A model generated the notes under the pieces. It worked only from the letters and a program-made list of their open reading frames with translations. It did no database searches and had not been told where the DNA came from. A stretch of 37,294 nt of DNA from UBA4742 sp002403895 (GTDB lineage: Bacteria; Actinomycetota; Acidimicrobiia; Acidimicrobiales; Acidimicrobilacustridaceae), in NCBI GenBank assembly GCA_036823295.1, contig DAISGD010000034.1:1-37294 (forward strand), given 5' to 3'. Made by a program: the position numbers and the translations under genes. Every line of letters starts with the position of its first letter. Within the stretch, counting starts at the first letter, position 1. Shown one piece after another: positions 15,886-23,655 of this stretch.

Positions 15886-17385
15886 TCATCGGCCACCGAC
15901 CGACCCCGAACCAGCGCCGCAATGCACGTCGGGGTTCACCAGTTGGTAGATGACGATGTCGTTGACGTCGGCGGCACGCCGATAGCTGGCCAGTACCGAA
16001 GCCAGCTCGGGCACGTCGCGGATAGGTGCCTTGCCCGAGTCGCGCACGTTGGCCGGGCTGGTGTCGATGATCAACCGGGGCGGGGTCCGCTCGAGGTCGG
16101 CGCACAGGTCGGCGAGCGCCCCCGGCGTGGGCCCACCCTGGTCCACCCCGGTCACGAAGTTGGTATGGGGGAATCGACTGGCCATCGGTCGATCCGACGC
16201 CCACGTCGCCTCAGAGAACACCCCCCACACCAGAATCGGTTCGTCGGGACCGGACAGCTGATCGATCTGGTCGACGAGCCGCACGTAGGGGGGCAGATCC
16301 GGCCGGGGCAGCACGAACACGGTGATCCCCAGCCACAGGGCGGTGATGACGACGGTCACGCCGACCACCCGGCCCAACTCCACCCGGTTGAGCCGCCCCA
16401 CCTGGGTGGCGGCCACCGCAGCCAGAGGCGGGAGCATCTGCAGGTAGTAGTGGCCGAAGAAGTGCTGCCCGATCAACACCCCGAGAACGGCCGAGCCGAG
16501 CCACAACCACAGGTCCAGATGAGCCCGGCGCTCCGCCCATCCCCTGGCGGCGAGCCACACCAGCGCCACGTGGCTGACGCCATAGATGCCGAGGGTCAGG
16601 ATGGCCCGGCCGGCCAGCCCCAGCAGCGACGAGGCGCCCAGGTAGCTGGCATTGCCGGTGAGGTTCCAGAACAGGAACTGCTTGAGGCCGAAGCTCGACC
16701 CGACGGCGAGGTAGAGCCCGCCGAAGGTGGCCAACATGATCCCCACCTTCCGGGGCCCGTTGGGTTGGCGCCACAGGTTGTAGATCATCGGGATCACGGT
16801 GAAGACGGCCGATTGCTTGACCAGGGTCGACACCACCAGGGCGACGCCCGCCGGCACCGCCCGACCCTTGCGACTGAACCACCAGGCCAGCGTCATGGGC
16901 AGGATCAGGTAGGCCTCGAAGCTGGCGGCGTGGGCGTCGGCCAGGGGAAAGGTGGCCGTGCCCAGCACGAAGAGTCCGGCCACCACCAGCCGGTCGCGCC
17001 AGCGCGAGCAGAGGGTGGCGGCGATGATCAGCCCGCATGCCACCTCGAGTGCCACCATCATCAGGCGGATCGGCAGCAGGCTGCCCCCGCCCACGATCAC
17101 GAAACTGAGGGCATAGAGGATGAACAGCAGGGGCGGCTTGCGGTCGACCAGGTCGCCGTAGAGATGGCGACCCCGGAGGATCTCCTGGGCGATCGAACCG
17201 ACGGTCGCCTCGTCCACATCGAGCACCGGGCTGGTAAAGATCGGGAAATGAGCGACCAAGCCCAGCGCGAACAATCCGGCCGCGGCCAGTGGCCACGCCC
17301 ATGGGCTCGAGTCGAGCACCGCCAGCCCGGCAGCCAGATGGGCGCGCGCATCGACCAGATCGACCCTGCCGACCGCTCTCGACAT
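15886..17385 (-). CDS. GT39/ArnT-like integral-membrane glycosyltransferase
   Basis: A 499-aa multi-pass protein. Near residue 57 it has DVDEATVGSIAQEIL then GRHLYGDLVDRKPPLLFIL, the acidic first-loop signature and the RKPP motif of polyprenyl-phosphate sugar transferases (GT39/PMT/ArnT fold). Roughly ten hydrophobic helices follow to about residue 370, then a soluble C-terminal domain of about 120 residues. The start ATG at 17385 has GGAAGG 6 nt upstream; the adjacent TTG is less likely. It probably transfers a lipid-linked sugar to a protein or lipid outside the membrane. Acceptor and sugar are unknown. Confidence 0.8.
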   Translation of the reverse strand: MSRAVGRVDLVDARAHLAAGLAVLDSSPWAWPLAAAGLFALGLVAHFPIFTSPVLDVDEATVGSIAQEILRGRHLYGDLVDRKPPLLFILYALSFVIVGGGSLLPIRLMMVALEVACGLIIAATLCSRWRDRLVVAGLFVLGTATFPLADAHAASFEAYLILPMTLAWWFSRKGRAVPAGVALVVSTLVKQSAVFTVIPMIYNLWRQPNGPRKVGIMLATFGGLYLAVGSSFGLKQFLFWNLTGNASYLGASSLLGLAGRAILTLGIYGVSHVALVWLAARGWAERRAHLDLWLWLGSAVLGVLIGQHFFGHYYLQMLPPLAAVAATQVGRLNRVELGRVVGVTVVITALWLGITVFVLPRPDLPPYVRLVDQIDQLSGPDEPILVWGVFSEATWASDRPMASRFPHTNFVTGVDQGGPTPGALADLCADLERTPPRLIIDTSPANVRDSGKAPIRDVPELASVLASYRRAADVNDIVIYQLVNPDVHCGAGSGSVGGR

Positions 17386-17714
17386 CAACGGCCTTCCGCC
17401 GGGACCTGGTGCAAGATGGTGAGCAGGCGGGCACCACCCGGCAGACCCTGGATCATCTCTCGCAGCACCGCGGACCTCCCTCGCATCACCACGCAGCGGC
17501 GGAGGCAGGGTGCCGCGTCGGCGGCCCCCACGACCGGGGTCACCTTACGGCGTCGGCACCGCCGGACCGAATCTGTTGAGCGGGCCGCGAGGGGCGCGCT
17601 CACCCAGCCGCTCCACTGACCACGCTGCGTGATAGCACCGGCGCGGATATCCGTGTCATGCTGGAGGTTTCTCCGGTGCCCCTGTGCCGGAGGTTTCTTC
17701 CGGGGGAGTGCACC
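17386..17714. other. 329-bp intergenic region between divergent genes
   Basis: This separates the leftward glycosyltransferase from the rightward secreted protein. The right third holds the palindrome CGGATATCCG (17644-17653) and two copies of a GGAGGTTTC motif, each in a small hairpin (17663-17703). The left two thirds contain only the glycosyltransferase ribosome-binding site and sequence in which no gene, RNA or repeat was recognised. Confidence 0.6.
17663..17703 (+). repeat. Two tandem GGAGGTTTCT(T)CCGG leader hairpins
   Basis: Copy 1 is GGAGGTTTCTCCGG (17663-17676), in which GGAG can pair with CTCC. Copy 2 is CCGGAGGTTTCTTCCGG (17687-17703), in which CCGGA pairs with TCCGG. Both lie in the probable 5' leader of the gene at 17715, and each contains a GGAGG that mimics a ribosome-binding site. 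The true site (GGGGGAG) starts at the end of copy 2. They may control translation or mRNA stability, or bind a protein. Confidence 0.5.
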
Positions 17715-18848
17715 ATGGCCAGGCTGGCAACACGAGGTCGAGCACCGCGCCAAGCATCGAGCCGCGTCCTGCGGCGGGTGCTGGCTGGTCTGGTGATCCT
17801 GGCCGCCAGCGCGGTCCCCGCTCTTCCGATCGTGTCGGGGACGTCGGCGTCGGCCACCCCGGTCCCGGTGGTGAAACCACCCACTGGTGGCGGAGCGATC
17901 ACCTACCAGACGTTCTCAGTCAACGTGGGGCACCTCGCCGCCATGGGCTCGGCCGGCGACATGATCGAAGGAGCCGCCCTCCTCCCCCGCCCGACCGGGG
18001 CCTTCGGCATGAAGAACATCACCTTCGCCCTGGTCGACGCCCACACTGGTGTGCCCATCCCCCAGATGGACGCGTGGCTCCACCATTTCGTCATCGCCAA
18101 GATCGGCGCGGACGACCCGGCGTGCCCCGGCCACAAGATGTTCGGGTTGAAGGTGGCGCCCATCGTCGGTACGGGCCAGGAGCGCACGCCGATCGCCTAT
18201 CCCGATCCCTACGCGGTGCTGGTACCGGCCACCGAATCGTGGGGCGGGCTGTGGCACGTGATGAACATGAGTGACCAAGCCATGGACGTGAAGATCACCT
18301 ACACCATCGGGTTGCAGACCGGGGCCAACCAGTCCAACACCCGTGGCCTGACCCCGTTCTGGGCCGACAGCTACTCCTGCCCCGGGGGCACCACGTGGAA
18401 CGTGGCCGGCAACGGCGGTCCCGGATCGGTGGAGACGCTGACGCAGACGTACACGATCCCGAACGACGGCATCGTGGTGGGAGACGGCGGCCATCTCCAC
18501 GGTGGTGGCATCGATCTGGTGACCAAGCACGGGGACGGGTCGATTCTGTGCACCAACACGGCTCACTACATGGTCGGCATGGAGAACATGGACGGCATGA
18601 TCGAGTCCATCAGTAGCTGTGTCACCCATGACACCGTTACCAAGGGCGAGAAGATCTCGGTGACCAGTCACTACGACAACTCCGCACCGCATAGCGACGT
18701 CATGGGCATCAGCGTGCTCTTCATCTGGTTCGGGAAGCAGCCGGCGGTACCCGTGAGCAACACCACCACCACGACGGTGCCCGATCCGGACAGCCCGGCC
18801 GCGGTGGCCGCCGCCTCCGTGCCGGCCGTTCCCAACTTCACTGGGTAG
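17715..18848 (+). CDS. Secreted SURNod19-like protein resembling a two-copper (PHM-type) monooxygenase
   Basis: A 377-aa exported protein. ATG 17715 is chosen for its GGGGGAG site. A twin-arginine-free signal peptide (about 18-47) is followed by a mature domain and a Thr/Pro tail (348-361). The HLHGGGID and HSDVMGISVLFIW segments match the SURNod19 family. Ligand-like residues also follow the peptidylglycine monooxygenase (PHM) pattern: HH at 123-124 (WLHHFVI), His181 (LWHVMNM), HLH at 260-262 and Met330 (SDVMG). PHM has HH 107-108, H172, HTH 242-244 and M314, with very similar spacings. Cys pairs (137, 222, 279, 302) could form disulfides. The substrate is unknown; the copper assignment is my inference. 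Confidence 0.7.
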   Translation: MARLATRGRAPRQASSRVLRRVLAGLVILAASAVPALPIVSGTSASATPVPVVKPPTGGGAITYQTFSVNVGHLAAMGSAGDMIEGAALLPRPTGAFGMKNITFALVDAHTGVPIPQMDAWLHHFVIAKIGADDPACPGHKMFGLKVAPIVGTGQERTPIAYPDPYAVLVPATESWGGLWHVMNMSDQAMDVKITYTIGLQTGANQSNTRGLTPFWADSYSCPGGTTWNVAGNGGPGSVETLTQTYTIPNDGIVVGDGGHLHGGGIDLVTKHGDGSILCTNTAHYMVGMENMDGMIESISSCVTHDTVTKGEKISVTSHYDNSAPHSDVMGISVLFIWFGKQPAVPVSNTTTTTVPDPDSPAAVAAASVPAVPNFTG

Positions 18849-18904
18849 CGGTCCTCCCCGGGCGGCCAGCGGTTCGCACCAGTACGTCGGGTGAGGCCGC
18901 CGAC

Positions 18905-18918
18905 GAGAACGTGTTCTA
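18905..18918. promoter_or_regulatory. KstR-like operator
   Basis: GAGAACGTGTTCTA matches the TNNAACNNGTTNNA palindrome bound by KstR and related TetR-family lipid/steroid regulators in all but the first base. It is centred about 18 bp before a good -10 (TACACT, 18930-18935), so a bound repressor would cover the -35 region of the amidohydrolase promoter. No TetR gene lies in the window. Confidence 0.5.
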
Positions 18919-18929
18919 GAAGCGGTGTC

Positions 18930-18935
18930 TACACT
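18930..18935 (+). promoter_or_regulatory. -10 box (TACACT) of the amidohydrolase gene
   Basis: TACACT lies 28 nt before the ATG at 18964, giving a short leader. The 17 nt upstream contain the KstR-like operator in the -35 position. Confidence 0.4.
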
Positions 18936-18963
18936 TGAGCCACCGACCTTTCGGGGGGCCTCC

Positions 18964-20166
18964 ATGTCGACCACCATCGCTGACCGCTACACGATCATCT
19001 CGGCGGACTGCCACGCCGGTGGCAACCATGCCCAGTACCGCGAGTACCTGGACCCGGCCTGGGTCGATGAGTTCGACGGGTGGCGGGGGCGCTACAAGAA
19101 CCCGTTCCGCGACCTGCAGGACGACGGGCGCAGCCGCAACTGGGACGACGAGCGCCGCATTCGGGAGATGGATGCCGATGGCATCGTGGCCGAAGTGGTG
19201 TTTCCCAACACGGTGCCACCCTTCTTCCCCACCGGCGTGGTCATCGCCCCGGCCCCCACGGCCGACGAGTTCCCCGCCCGGCTGGCCGGCATCCGGGCCC
19301 ACAACCGGTGGCTGGCCGACTTTTGCGCCGCCCACCCGACCCGCCGGGCGGGCCTCGTCCAGATCCTCCTCAACGACGTGGACGAGGCCGTGGCCGACAT
19401 CCGCTGGGCGAAGGATCACGGCCTGTCCGGGGTGCTGCTGCCCGGCGTCGCCCCCCACACAGGCATCGACCCCCTCTTCGCGCCGACCTATGACCCCATC
19501 TGGGCGGTGTGCCAGGAACTCGAGCTGCCCGTGACGCACCACGGCGGGGGCAGTGGCGTGCCGGACTTCGGGCGCTTTCCGGCGTCGATGACCATGTACA
19601 TCCTCGAGGTCGGCTTCTACGCCAACCGGGCGCTGTGGCACCTCATCATGTCCGGCGTCTTCGACCGCTTCCCGCAACTCGTGTTCGTCATGACCGAACA
19701 GGGCACAGGATGGATTCCTGACGCGCTGGACCGCATGGACTCCGTCCACGACAGCATGGTCAGGGGCAAGTTCGGCGGCGAGCTCGGGCCGGCGGCGATG
19801 CTGCTGCCCCGCACCCCCAGCGAGTATTTCGCCGAGCACTGCTATGTGGGGGCCAGCTTCCCTTCCGCGGAGGATGTGAACCAGTTTGAACGCATCGGCC
19901 TGGACCGGGTCATGTGGGGCAGCGACTACCCCCATCGAGAGGGCACCTATCCCTACTCCAAGGAATCGCTGCGATTGAGCTTCGCCGGGTGGGACGAGGC
20001 CACCCTGCGACGGATCTTCGCCGAGAACGTGGCGCGGGTCTACGGCTTCGATCTGGGTGCCCTTGCCCCCATCGCCGCCGAATGTGGGCCGCTGGTGGCC
20101 GACGTGGCCCAACCCCTCGACATCATCCCCAACGACGCCACCAGCCCCGCCTTCTTCCGCCCCTGA
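18964..20166 (+). CDS. Amidohydrolase (Amidohydro_2 family)
   Basis: A 400-aa TIM-barrel metal-dependent hydrolase or decarboxylase. It begins with ISADCHAGG, a D-x-H variant of the usual HxH metal site, and continues with VEVVFPN-type strand motifs, LPVTHHGGG (third ligand region, near residue 192) and FEVMWGSDYPHREGTYPYS-like ending (MWGSDYPH, the conserved Asp). This family includes decarboxylases of aromatic acids and hydrolases of unknown substrates in actinobacteria. An upstream in-frame start at 18925 is rejected because it would include promoter sequence. A KstR-like operator upstream hints at lipid or steroid breakdown. It converges on nadK 37 nt downstream. Confidence 0.88.
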   Translation: MSTTIADRYTIISADCHAGGNHAQYREYLDPAWVDEFDGWRGRYKNPFRDLQDDGRSRNWDDERRIREMDADGIVAEVVFPNTVPPFFPTGVVIAPAPTADEFPARLAGIRAHNRWLADFCAAHPTRRAGLVQILLNDVDEAVADIRWAKDHGLSGVLLPGVAPHTGIDPLFAPTYDPIWAVCQELELPVTHHGGGSGVPDFGRFPASMTMYILEVGFYANRALWHLIMSGVFDRFPQLVFVMTEQGTGWIPDALDRMDSVHDSMVRGKFGGELGPAAMLLPRTPSEYFAEHCYVGASFPSAEDVNQFERIGLDRVMWGSDYPHREGTYPYSKESLRLSFAGWDEATLRRIFAENVARVYGFDLGALAPIAAECGPLVADVAQPLDIIPNDATSPAFFRP

Positions 20167-20203
20167 CGACTGTGGTCTCCGCCGCCTGCCCCGGCGACGA
20201 GGC

Positions 20204-20989
20204 TCACACCACGAACTGCTCGGCGATGATGCGCTCTTCCAAGGAATGATCACTGTCGAACAGCAACTCGATGCTCAGCGAGCGATCCTCGGCGATGGTC
20301 GTGGTGACAACCGCAGCAACCTCGTGGAAGTCGGCGGTTACGGCCACCGGGCGCTTCGTCGGGTCCAGGTTCTCCAGCACGATCTCGGCCGAGCGGGGCA
20401 CCAGCGCACCCTTCCAGCGGCGGGGACGGAACGGGCTGACCGGCGTGAGGGCCAGGAGGTCCGCTCCCAACGGGATGATGGGGCCATGGGCCGACAGGTT
20501 GTAGGCGGTGCTTCCCGCCGCGGTGGCCACGATCATCCCGTCACCGATGAACAGCGGAATCCGCTCGATGCCGTCCACCAGGACTCGAATGTGGGCCGAC
20601 TGCCCGGAGCTGCGCGTGAGCGCCACTTCGTTGAACGCGCGACCGGAGGTCACCTGCCCGTCCGCACCAGTGGCGGTGAGGGCCAGCGGGTGGATGCGCC
20701 GGCCAGTAGCACCGGCCACCCGCTCCACCAAGCCATCGGGGCGGTATTCGTTCATGAGGAAGCCGACCGTGCCCCGGTTCATGCCGAAGATGGGACGGGC
20801 CAGATCGAGGAACTCGTGCATGACCCGGAGCAGGAAGCCGTCGCCGCCCAAGGCCACGATCACTTCGGCCTCGTCGGGGGCGACCAGGTCGTAGCTCCGG
20901 GAGATCTCGCCGAGGGCCCCCTGGGCCTGATCACTGTCCGACGCCACGCAGGCGATGCGGCAGAACGGCCCTGCGGAGGTGTCTCCCAT
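20204..20989 (-). CDS. nadK: NAD kinase (alphaproteobacterial-type)
   Basis: A 261-aa ATP-NAD kinase making NADP. Visible are the GGDG motif in VIVALGGDGFLLRVMHEF, the GMNRGTVGFLMNEY motif, AFNEVALTR, and ATAAGSTAYNLSAHGPIIP followed by ALTPVSPFRPRRWKGALVP. The GMNRGxxGFLMNEY and SPFRPRRW strings and the EERIIAEQF ending are those of alphaproteobacterial NadK. Typical actinobacterial enzymes are about 300 aa with GVNLGxVGFL. Transfer or a second NadK is therefore possible. A TAGACA box 6 nt before the ATG and an AAAGAGG abutting it make the transcript type ambiguous. It is convergent with the amidohydrolase and codirectional with phyH, though separated from it by 38 nt. Confidence 0.93.
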   Translation of the reverse strand: MGDTSAGPFCRIACVASDSDQAQGALGEISRSYDLVAPDEAEVIVALGGDGFLLRVMHEFLDLARPIFGMNRGTVGFLMNEYRPDGLVERVAGATGRRIHPLALTATGADGQVTSGRAFNEVALTRSSGQSAHIRVLVDGIERIPLFIGDGMIVATAAGSTAYNLSAHGPIIPLGADLLALTPVSPFRPRRWKGALVPRSAEIVLENLDPTKRPVAVTADFHEVAAVVTTTIAEDRSLSIELLFDSDHSLEERIIAEQFVV

Positions 20990-21027
20990 CCTCTTTGTCT
21001 AGTCGCTCGACCTCGCTGGGTTCGTGC

Positions 21028-21942
21028 TCACGCACCGTCGGCGGCGTCGAGCCTGGTGGGATCGTCCACTCCAGCCGTGCCGGCTGCCCGGTCACCGGTC
21101 TGGCGTTCCACGTCGCGGTAGGCGACCTCGGCCATCCGTTCCCCGAACACGACCTCACCGGGGCTACGCCCGTCGACGTGGCCCATGACCCCCAGGTAGA
21201 GCGGGTAGCCGAGCAGAGCCAACAAGCGGTCGGAGAAGCCGGCCGCCACCTCGGGCGGGATGCCGAGGTAGGGATTCTGCTGCTGGCGCACGAAGCCAGG
21301 GCAGTACTGGACGTTCACCCCGAGCCGCCAATCGTCGCTCGTGGTGTTGGCCCCGCCTCCGTGCCACAGGCTGCCGTGGAAGATCATGACGCTGCCGGCA
21401 GCCATCTCCAGCGAGCGCACCTCGACATCGATGGGTCGGTTTCGAGACGCCGGCGTCGCCGGCCAGCCATGCGAGCCGGGCACGAAGCGGGTGCCGCCAT
21501 TGGCTGAGGTGAAGTCGGTGAGCGCCCACATGCTGGTCACCATCATCGGGGCGTGAGGTCGCCGCAGGTGGTGCGACATCACCCCGTCGTCGCCGTGCAT
21601 CGGCTGTTCGTGCTCGCCGGGCCCGATGTCGATGGAGGTCATGCCCGACAGCAGGCACCCGGGATCGAGCATGCGGTCCACCACACCGAGCACATTGGGG
21701 TGCACCGGCATGGCCTGAAAGGCCGGGTCTTTGGCCAGCAGGTTGTACATGCGCAGCGTGGCCCTCCCCTCCATGCCCGTGCCGAGCGGCTGCACGCCCC
21801 GCTCGCGCTCGACACGCCGGATGGTGTCGCGCAGCTTGGTCACGAGCTCGGGCTCGATGGCGTCCTCGACCACCGTGTAGCCGTCGGCATGAATCCGGGC
21901 GACATGCGACTCAATCCCCGTCTCGTCGAGCACCATCCTCAT
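21028..21942 (-). CDS. Phytanoyl-CoA dioxygenase family (PhyH) Fe(II)/2-oxoglutarate oxygenase
   Basis: A 304-aa oxygenase of the PhyH family. The iron-binding HxD is in MHGDDGVMSHH and the distal His is in IFHGSLWHGGGANTT, followed by a WRLGVNVQY-type strand with the 2-oxoglutarate-binding Arg. FTSANGGTRFVPGSHGWP is a typical PhyH motif. It hydroxylates an organic substrate, which could be a lipid, natural product or acyl chain; sequence does not tell. The ATG at 21942 has GGGGAGAAG upstream; a second ATG two codons in is possible. It is divergent from the GNAT gene with only 41 nt between the starts, so their promoters overlap. Confidence 0.88.
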   Translation of the reverse strand: MRMVLDETGIESHVARIHADGYTVVEDAIEPELVTKLRDTIRRVERERGVQPLGTGMEGRATLRMYNLLAKDPAFQAMPVHPNVLGVVDRMLDPGCLLSGMTSIDIGPGEHEQPMHGDDGVMSHHLRRPHAPMMVTSMWALTDFTSANGGTRFVPGSHGWPATPASRNRPIDVEVRSLEMAAGSVMIFHGSLWHGGGANTTSDDWRLGVNVQYCPGFVRQQQNPYLGIPPEVAAGFSDRLLALLGYPLYLGVMGHVDGRSPGEVVFGERMAEVAYRDVERQTGDRAAGTAGVDDPTRLDAADGA

Positions 21943-21983
21943 CTCACTTCTCCCCTCGTCACGCGTCTGGAAGTATCCCCATC

Positions 21984-22673
21984 GTGGACGCTCTCGACAA
22001 CTGGGTGTGGCGCGCCCTCACCGGACCGCAAGCTCACCTGAGCGAGGGTAGCGGCGAGGCACGGCGCTATGAGCCCACCGTCTCCCCCTTCGCCGCCATG
22101 CCCGATGAGGTCACCCCCGCAGCCTGGTCGGCCCTGGCCGAGTTGATGGCCCAGGATGAAGTGGCGGTGCTGTTCCGGGCCGAAGTCGGTCCGTTGCCCG
22201 ACGGATGGGCCGAGATGATGCGGCTCCCGGGCCTGCAGATGCTGGGGCCGCCCCCGGGGCGCCCCCGTCCCTCGGGGCCCGACGTCGACGTGGAGCTGCT
22301 CACCGCCGATGACGTGCCGGCCATGGTCGAGCTCGTCGGCCTCACTCAGCCGGGACCGTTCGAGGCCCGCACCATCGAGCTGGGAACCTATCTCGGCGTG
22401 CGCGACGGCAGTCGGCTCATCGCCATGGCCGGCCAGCGCATGCGACTCGAGGGCTACACCGAGATCAGCGCCGTGTGCACCCGTTCGGACCATCAGGGCA
22501 AGGGCCTGGCCGGCGTGTTGGTAGAACGCCTGGTGGAAGAGATCCATCGGCGAGGCGACGTCCCGTTCCTGCACGCGGCGTCCACGAATGTGATGGCGAT
22601 CAGCCGGTACCGGTCACTGGGGTTCACGACGCGCCGCGAGGTCGAGGCCGTGGCCTTCACCGTGATCCTCTGA
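21984..22673 (+). CDS. GNAT-family N-acetyltransferase
   Basis: A 229-aa acetyltransferase. The N-terminal 100 residues are a variable, probably regulatory half. The GNAT core follows: VELLTADDVPAMVELV, LGVRDGSRLIAMAGQRMRL, then the acetyl-CoA-binding motif A (SAVCTRSDHQGKGLAGVLV; the DHQGKGLA pyrophosphate loop) and the end FLHAASTNVMAISRYRSLGF. The start is GTG at 21984, 5-6 nt after a TATCCC box, so it may be nearly leaderless. The acceptor is unknown. A GC hairpin follows the stop. Confidence 0.85.
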   Translation: MDALDNWVWRALTGPQAHLSEGSGEARRYEPTVSPFAAMPDEVTPAAWSALAELMAQDEVAVLFRAEVGPLPDGWAEMMRLPGLQMLGPPPGRPRPSGPDVDVELLTADDVPAMVELVGLTQPGPFEARTIELGTYLGVRDGSRLIAMAGQRMRLEGYTEISAVCTRSDHQGKGLAGVLVERLVEEIHRRGDVPFLHAASTNVMAISRYRSLGFTTRREVEAVAFTVIL

Positions 22674-22679
22674 GGCGGC

Positions 22680-22696
22680 CCCGAGGGCTGCTCGGG
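22680..22696. terminator. Hairpin after the GNAT gene
   Basis: CCCGAG-GGCTG-CTCGGG forms a perfect 6-bp stem with a 5-nt loop, 7 nt after the GNAT stop and between two convergent genes. There is no T-tract; it is a candidate intrinsic-like terminator for either strand. Confidence 0.4.
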
Positions 22697-22734
22697 CGTC
22701 GGCCGCGACGGGGGCCCGCGACCCGGTGCACCGC

Positions 22735-23106
22735 CTAATCGATGGCGTGGGCCTGGAGCTGTTCGAGCGCGATCACCTCGAGGGCCCGCTCGTGGGTCGA
22801 GGCCAGCACCACCCCGGGGGCCGCGCCAGCGTCGAGCGCCTCAGCCCAACGCGACGCGCACAGGCACCACTGGTCACCGGGCGTCAGTCCGGCGAAGCCG
22901 TACTGGGGCGTCGGCGTGAGCAGATCGTTACCCTGCGAGAGCGAGAAGTCGAGGAACTCCTCCGTGACCCGTACGCATACGACGTGGGCACCCACGTCTT
23001 CGGCGCTGGTGTTACAGCATCCGTCACGGAAGAAGCCGGTGAGCGGGGCCGTACTGCACACCCCCAACTCACCACCGAGCACGTTGTTGGCCATCACCCA
23101 TACCAT
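22735..23106 (-). CDS. DUF2237 family protein
   Basis: A 123-aa protein of a widespread uncharacterised family. Hallmarks are NVLGGELGVCSTAPLTGF, FRDGCCNTSAEDVGAHVVC, FLDFSLSQGNDL, GDQWCLCASRW and THERALEVI. The five conserved Cys and the invariant GDxWCLCAxRW motif suggest metal binding or a redox role, but no activity is established. The start could be ATG 23106 or ATG 23094 (MANNVLGG); neither has a clear ribosome-binding site, and 23094 fits family starts equally well. It is divergent from the Ddn-like gene at 23179. Confidence 0.9.
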   Translation of the reverse strand: MVWVMANNVLGGELGVCSTAPLTGFFRDGCCNTSAEDVGAHVVCVRVTEEFLDFSLSQGNDLLTPTPQYGFAGLTPGDQWCLCASRWAEALDAGAAPGVVLASTHERALEVIALEQLQAHAID

Positions 23107-23165
23107 CGCGCTGATGACCGCCGACGACGCCATTCGCCGCCAGCGCACCATCGCTGAGTGCCCGG

Positions 23166-23171
23166 TAGGGT
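23166..23171 (+). promoter_or_regulatory. Leaderless-type -10 box (TAGGGT) of the Ddn-like gene
   Basis: TAGGGT ends exactly 7 nt before the ATG at 23179, the standard spacing for leaderless transcription in actinobacteria. Confidence 0.55.
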
Positions 23172-23178
23172 CAGGTCC

Positions 23179-23610
23179 ATGCCCAGTGACGCGGTATTGA
23201 AGACCATGAACGGAGTCCATCGGGCCATCCTGAAGCTCAGCTTCGGGCGGCTGGGGTGGGATGCCAGCAACATGCCCGTGCTGGAGCTCACCACCACTGG
23301 CCGCAAGAGCGGTCAGCCCCACCCGGTCATGTTGACCTCGCCGTTGCAGGAGGGGTCGACCATCGTGGTGGTCGCCTCCCGGGGCGGCGACGATCAGCAC
23401 CCGGCCTGGTTCCTCAACTTGCGGGACAACCCGGACGTCCAGGTGTCGCTCAAGGGCGGACCGACTGAACCGATGCGGGCCCGGGTGGCCAGTTCCGAGG
23501 AACGGGCACGGCTGTGGCCACTCGTTACCGCCGATCACGAGAACTACGCCGGTTATCAGACCAAGACCGACCGCGAGATCCCGCTGGTGCTCCTCGAACC
23601 GGTGTCGTGA
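23179..23610 (+). CDS. Deazaflavin (F420)-dependent nitroreductase-family protein (Ddn-like)
   Basis: A 143-aa split-barrel protein of the Ddn/DUF385 family, which binds coenzyme F420 and reduces diverse compounds. The core reads MPVLELTTTGRKSGQPHPVMLT (the TGRKSG cofactor motif), VVVASRGGDDQHPAWFLNL, RDNPDVQV and the C-terminal HENYAGYQTKTDREIPLVLLEP; the GYQxKTxREIPxVxL ending is diagnostic. Its presence supports an F420-producing actinobacterial host. The ATG at 23179 is chosen over an upstream in-frame ATG because the -10 box lies between them. The electron acceptor is not predictable. Confidence 0.9.
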   Translation: MPSDAVLKTMNGVHRAILKLSFGRLGWDASNMPVLELTTTGRKSGQPHPVMLTSPLQEGSTIVVVASRGGDDQHPAWFLNLRDNPDVQVSLKGGPTEPMRARVASSEERARLWPLVTADHENYAGYQTKTDREIPLVLLEPVS

Positions 23611-23655
23611 ACCGCGGAACCGCGACCCCCACGACCTCACTGCTCACCGGGTCAG

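Noticed and set aside
23611..23655. CGCGG-AA-CCGCG hairpin between the Ddn-like gene and hmgA as terminator
   Set aside because: A two-base loop and 5-bp stem are too weak to call.
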